Source of the DNA: Acidimicrobiaceae bacterium | GTDB taxonomy: Bacteria > Actinomycetota > Acidimicrobiia > Acidimicrobiales > RAAP-2 | NCBI GenBank assembly: GCA_003155135.1 | Contig: PMFN01000009.1 | Location: 1 to 35,140, forward strand | DNA: 35,140 nt | Direction of reading: 5' to 3' | Part shown: piece after piece, positions 32,480 through 35,140 of the stretch | How positions within the stretch are numbered: the stretch's first letter is position 1 | Layout: every line of letters starts with the position of its first letter | The notes under the pieces: generated by a model | Seen by the model: the letters and a program-made list of their open reading frames with translations, nothing else | Told to the model about the DNA's origin: nothing | Database searches by the model: none | Program-made: the position numbers and the translations under genes

Positions 32480-33011
32480 TCGCGTGCTCGGCACCGATGA
32501 GCGTCACCGCCAAGACGGCCGGCATATCGCCCTTGTTCGACCACCGGTGCCGCGTCCCGTTCTGGACGTAGGTGTCCCCGGGGCGCAGCGTCAGCTTGAC
32601 GCCGTCATCGAGCTCGAGGATCGGCTCCCCGGAGAGCACGATCCCGTAATCGACCGTCGCAGTGGTGTGCATGCCCGGGTGCTCGGGCTCCAGGTGCTCG
32701 GCCATGCCGGGCAGCTTCTCTTCGAACTCGGCGAGGGCCGCGTCGAAATCGAGGTCGGCGGGTGCACCGGCCCCGCCGTCAGGCGGAATGGTGAAAAACC
32801 CGAACCGGAACCCCCCGACCGGTGGGAAGTACGAGGGCCCGTCGGGCCGGCTCCCGTCGTCGGGGAACGACACGGTGGTGTCCGAACCCCAGAGGCGGTG
32901 GAACTCGTTGCCCGGCAACAGCGCCAGCACCACCGGTGCCACTGCCTCATCGCTCACGAAGACCGCCTTGCCATCGGCGTCGTGACCGGTCACCACTCGT
33001 CGCACGTCCAT
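32469..33011 (-). CDS. Cupin domain protein
   Basis: 180 aa. The first half (MDVRRVVTGHDADGKAVFVS, LLPGNEFHRLWGSD, YFPPVGGFRFGFFTIPP) is a pattern I recall from cupin proteins in actinobacteria and fungi. The second half is a cupin barrel: VDYGIVLSGEPILELDDGVK, LTLRPGDTYVQNGTRHRWSN, with the HRW metal-ligand His late and few of the early His residues, so metal binding is uncertain. I used the second of two nearby ATGs because AGGGGG stands 6 nt before it. TAGCGT at 33047-33052 may be its promoter. It lies downstream of the TetR gene on the same strand, with 85 bp between. Substrate unknown. Confidence 0.85.
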   Translation of the reverse strand: MDVRRVVTGHDADGKAVFVSDEAVAPVVLALLPGNEFHRLWGSDTTVSFPDDGSRPDGPSYFPPVGGFRFGFFTIPPDGGAGAPADLDFDAALAEFEEKLPGMAEHLEPEHPGMHTTATVDYGIVLSGEPILELDDGVKLTLRPGDTYVQNGTRHRWSNKGDMPAVLAVTLIGAEHATVR

Positions 33012-33096
33012 CGCCATCCCCCTGTCGGCTCGCTCGCTGCCCGGCGACGCTAGCGCCCGCTCCCCCGGAGTGGCGGGTTCGGGTCGAGGGCGGTGC

Positions 33097-33846
33097 TCAA
33101 CGGAGCTCGAGAAGCCCGATCCAGCGGTCAAGCTCGAACTCGAAGAGGGCATCTCTTTCGTCCACCACGTTGTGCAACTGCCCGAAGAGCTCGAAGCTGA
33201 CCGCACCGAACATCCCCATCCACACCGTCAAGCCCCGCGCGAGGAGCGGCGGCGGGACGTCGCCGCCGAGCTGGGTGCCCAACCGCTCGAGCTCGGTGCG
33301 CAGCGCCTCGGGGAGCTCGGCCCCGGGGGCGCCGAGGGCGCTCGCGTGGCCGTCGGCGAGGATGCCGGTGAGGACGAGCGACGTGCGCGACGCGGCGGCG
33401 ATGGTGTCATCGGGCGCGACGTAGCCAGGGACCGGGCTCCCGTAGATGAGCGCGTACTCGTAGGGGTGCGCGAGGCCCCAGCGGCGGATGGCCCGGCCCA
33501 CTGCCCGGAACCGTCCCTCGAGGTCGGCACGCGCAACCCCCGCGTCCGCCGACTCGGCCTCGGCGCCGAGCGCGTTGTAGGCATCGATGATCAGTGCGGT
33601 GAGCAGTTCGTCGCGGCTTGCGAAGTACCGGTACACCGCGGACGACACCATGCCGAGCTCGCGGGCGACCGCGCGCAACGAGAGGTCCGCGGCCCCCACT
33701 TCGGCGAGCTGGCAACGCGCCGCTTCTTTGATCTCCGCGGTCAGCTCGGCTCGGACCCGGGCGCGCACCCCGCCGGCGCGGCCCGTGCGCCCCTGGGCCG
33801 GCACTTCGGGCTGGGCTGCTTCGATCTCTGTTGCAGGTGCGGCCAT
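33097..33846 (-). CDS. TetR family transcriptional regulator (WHG-type C domain)
   Basis: 249-aa repressor-type regulator. The N-terminal DNA-binding domain includes ARCQLAEVGAADLSLRAVARE, LGMVSSAVYRYFASRDELL (helix-turn-helix), followed by a ligand domain containing FRAVGRAIRRWGLAHPYEYA and LIYGSPVPGYVAP, typical of the WHG (TetR_C_13) group. A ~30-residue polar leader precedes the DNA-binding domain. Two starts are possible (MEVMAAP or MAAP); GGAGG lies unusually close to the second, so the choice is uncertain. Divergent from an SDR-type epimerase gene whose promoter carries repeats that probably bind this protein. Confidence 0.9.
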   Translation of the reverse strand: MAAPATEIEAAQPEVPAQGRTGRAGGVRARVRAELTAEIKEAARCQLAEVGAADLSLRAVARELGMVSSAVYRYFASRDELLTALIIDAYNALGAEAESADAGVARADLEGRFRAVGRAIRRWGLAHPYEYALIYGSPVPGYVAPDDTIAAASRTSLVLTGILADGHASALGAPGAELPEALRTELERLGTQLGGDVPPPLLARGLTVWMGMFGAVSFELFGQLHNVVDERDALFEFELDRWIGLLELR

Positions 33847-33888
33847 GACCTCCATCGTGCACCACGACGCGAGCAATGGCAAGTTTCG

Positions 33889-33943
33889 AGAGCAGTGCTC
33901 TTGACTTCTTCGATCTCCGGGCTCATAGTGTGACCAGTGCTCT
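33889..33943 (+). promoter_or_regulatory. Promoter of the SDR gene with paired operator repeats
   Basis: TTGACT (33901-33906), 17-nt spacer, CATAGT (33924-33929): the best sigma-70-type promoter in the window. A perfect palindrome AGAGCA-G-TGCTCT (33889-33901) abuts the -35. The half-site AGTGCTCT recurs at 33936-33943, at the expected transcription start, followed by CGTTC-TC-GAACG (33944-33955). This layout fits repression by the divergent TetR protein. Confidence 0.6.
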
Positions 33944-33990
33944 CGTTCTCGAACGTTGCACACATATTCAAGACACGAGGAGGAGACACC

Positions 33991-34935
33991 ATGGGCACGC
34001 ACGTCATTCTCGGGGCAGGGCCGGTCGGCAGCTTCACCGCACGCCACCTGGCAGCGGCAGGCCACGACGTCGTCGTCGGCTCACGCCGGGGCGGGGGGCC
34101 GAGCGGCGACCGGATCAGCACGGTCGCCGTGGACGCGCTCGACACCGACTCGCTGACCCGCCTGTGCGAAGGGGCCGAGACCGTCTACAACGCCTGCAGC
34201 CCGCCGTACACGCAGTGGGCCGAGCTCTGGCCGCCGCTCGCCACCTCGATCCTCACCGCCGCGGGGCGCTCGGGCGCTGTCCTCGTCACCATGAGCAACC
34301 TCTACGGCTATCGCATCGACGGGCCGCTCACCGAGTCCACCCCGCTCGACCCGGGCCACGACAAGGGCATGATCCGCACGCGCATGTGGGACGAGGCGCT
34401 CGCCGCACAGCGCTCGGGCACCATTCCCGCCGTCGTCGAGGCGCGCGCTGCGGACTTCTTCGGACCCGAGGTCGTCGGGAGCTCGGTCGGCTACGCCATG
34501 CCGGCCGTCCTCGCCGGCAAGACCGCCCGGATCATCGGGCGGGCCGACATGGTCCACTCCTTCACCTACATCGACGACGTCGGGCGTGCGCTGGCGGTGC
34601 TCGGCACCGACCCGAGGGGCCACAACCGCATCTGGCACGTGCCGACGAACCCGGCACTGACCCAGACCGAGATGCTGGGCCGGCTCGCCGCAGCTGCCGG
34701 CGCCCCGGCGCCGAAGATCGCCGCCACGTCGAAGGCGGTGCTCAGCGTCCTCGGCGTCTTCTCGAAGGACCTCGGGGAGATGAAGAAGGTCTACGACCAG
34801 TTCGACCGCCCCTTTGTGCTCGACAGCTCGGCCTTCACCCACACCTTCGGCATCGGGGCCACGCCCCTCGACGAGGCGGTGCGCGCCACGGCGACATGGT
34901 GGGTGGAGAGCGAAGCCGTCGCCGAAGCCGCCTGA
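33991..34935 (+). CDS. NAD(P)-dependent epimerase/dehydratase-like SDR
   Basis: 314-aa Rossmann-fold protein of the extended/atypical SDR type. The start MGTHVILGAGPVGSFTARHLAAAGHDVVVGSRR gives a dinucleotide site GAGPVGS with an Arg-Arg that suggests NADP. YNACSPPYTQWAELWPPLA, VTMSNLYGYRIDGPLTE and ADFFGPEVVGSSVGYAMPAV follow; the canonical Y-x3-K pair is not seen after SNLYGY, where Arg and Met replace it, so normal SDR catalysis is in doubt. FTYIDDVGRALAVLG is typical of the C domain. GAGGAGGAGA precedes the ATG. Under likely control of the divergent TetR protein. It may act on, or sense, a small carbonyl compound; no substrate can be named. Confidence 0.85.
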   Translation: MGTHVILGAGPVGSFTARHLAAAGHDVVVGSRRGGGPSGDRISTVAVDALDTDSLTRLCEGAETVYNACSPPYTQWAELWPPLATSILTAAGRSGAVLVTMSNLYGYRIDGPLTESTPLDPGHDKGMIRTRMWDEALAAQRSGTIPAVVEARAADFFGPEVVGSSVGYAMPAVLAGKTARIIGRADMVHSFTYIDDVGRALAVLGTDPRGHNRIWHVPTNPALTQTEMLGRLAAAAGAPAPKIAATSKAVLSVLGVFSKDLGEMKKVYDQFDRPFVLDSSAFTHTFGIGATPLDEAVRATATWWVESEAVAEAA

Positions 34936-34949
34936 CGGTCCGGCGTCAG
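34932..34949. terminator. Hairpin containing both stop codons of a convergent pair
   Basis: CTGACG, 6-nt loop, CGTCAG: a perfect 6-bp stem. The TGA of the SDR gene is in the left arm and the stop of the minus-strand phosphoribosyltransferase-like gene is in the right arm, as at 20480-20501. No U-run. Confidence 0.45.
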
Positions 34950-35140
34950 CCCCCGAGGGAAAGCGCGGCCCCGTCGGCGCGGCCGGAGCCGACGACCGGC
35001 AGGTCCGCTGACCACGGGAACGAGATCCACGCGCTGGTGCGCCGCCACACGTAGTCGCAATCGATCACCGATTGGGGCTTTTGGTAGAGGACGGCGGCAC
35101 GCACGTCGGCCACCTTGCCCTGGCAGAACTGGTGGACGAG
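34946..35140 (-). CDS. Phosphoribosyltransferase-like protein, C-terminal part only
   Basis: The last 64 codons of a minus-strand gene that enters from the right edge. LVHQFCQGKVADVRAAVLYQ, KPQSVIDCDYVWRRTSAWIS and FPWSADLPVV match the C-terminal end of the xanthine/guanine-type phosphoribosyltransferases (COG2236-like), where a YxKPxS segment and a W-I-x-FPW ending are typical. The catalytic PRPP loop is outside the window, so function is a family-level guess. The final ~18 residues (GSGRADGAALSLGG) are a small-residue tail. It converges on the SDR gene with 10 bp between. Confidence 0.7.
   Translation of the reverse strand, partial: LVHQFCQGKVADVRAAVLYQKPQSVIDCDYVWRRTSAWISFPWSADLPVVGSGRADGAALSLGG

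Noticed and set aside
1-35140. Mobile elements, phage genes, toxin-antitoxin or defence systems, tRNA or rRNA genes
   Set aside because: I looked for transposase or integrase motifs, terminal repeats, cloverleaf ends and defence-type domains and saw none; nearly all space is taken by recognisable housekeeping or metabolic genes.

Overview
The window is about 35 kb of very G+C-rich DNA (near 70%) densely packed with genes. It reads as a chromosomal segment of an actinobacterium outside the mycobacteria, plausibly class Acidimicrobiia, although no rRNA gene is present to confirm that. Actinobacterial signs are a MshC-type ligase (mycothiol), an F420:NADPH reductase, an InhA-like enoyl reductase, a PimA/PatA/PgsA phospholipid cluster, a FusA2-type EF-G paralogue and an Rpf-like secreted protein.

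The first 24.9 kb lies almost entirely on the minus strand and is a housekeeping block. In the direction of transcription (right to left) it runs npdG, mshC, thrS, HIT protein, [fusA2-like gene on the plus strand plus a hypothetical protein], pgsA, PatA-like acyltransferase, pimA, M48 peptidase, pdxS, pdxT, yebC, ruvC, ruvA, ruvB, yajC, secD, secF, relA, hisS, aspS. From memory of that genome, the order thrS-HIT-pgsA-acyltransferase-pimA-...-pdxS-pdxT-yebC-ruvCAB-yajC-secDF-relA-hisS-aspS matches the M. tuberculosis Rv2614c-Rv2572c segment, with a fusA2-like gene inserted and apt missing between secF and relA. Many pairs overlap by 4 bases (ruvC/A, ruvA/B, yajC/secD, secD/secF, thrS/HIT), so translational coupling is likely.

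The right 10 kb is more accessory. It holds a fabI(InhA)-ridA-small protein group, a divergent HxlR regulator/nitroreductase pair, a secreted Rpf-like protein with a 300-nt GC-rich leader, a divergent ABC exporter, a CobL fusion methyltransferase preceded by a short overlapping ORF, a small membrane protein, a cupin, and a divergent TetR/SDR pair with a well-formed promoter and operator. The left edge cuts aspS at its 3' end; the right edge cuts a phosphoribosyltransferase-like gene.

No mobile element, CRISPR array, tRNA or rRNA was seen. The most notable non-gene signals are (1) a recurring TANNNT (often GTAGNNT) hexamer placed 6-8 nt before the start codon of at least eight ORFs, as expected for leaderless transcripts; (2) small hairpins at convergent gene ends whose two arms contain the two stop codons; (3) the long structured leader of the Rpf-like gene; and (4) a paired-repeat operator at the TetR/SDR promoter.
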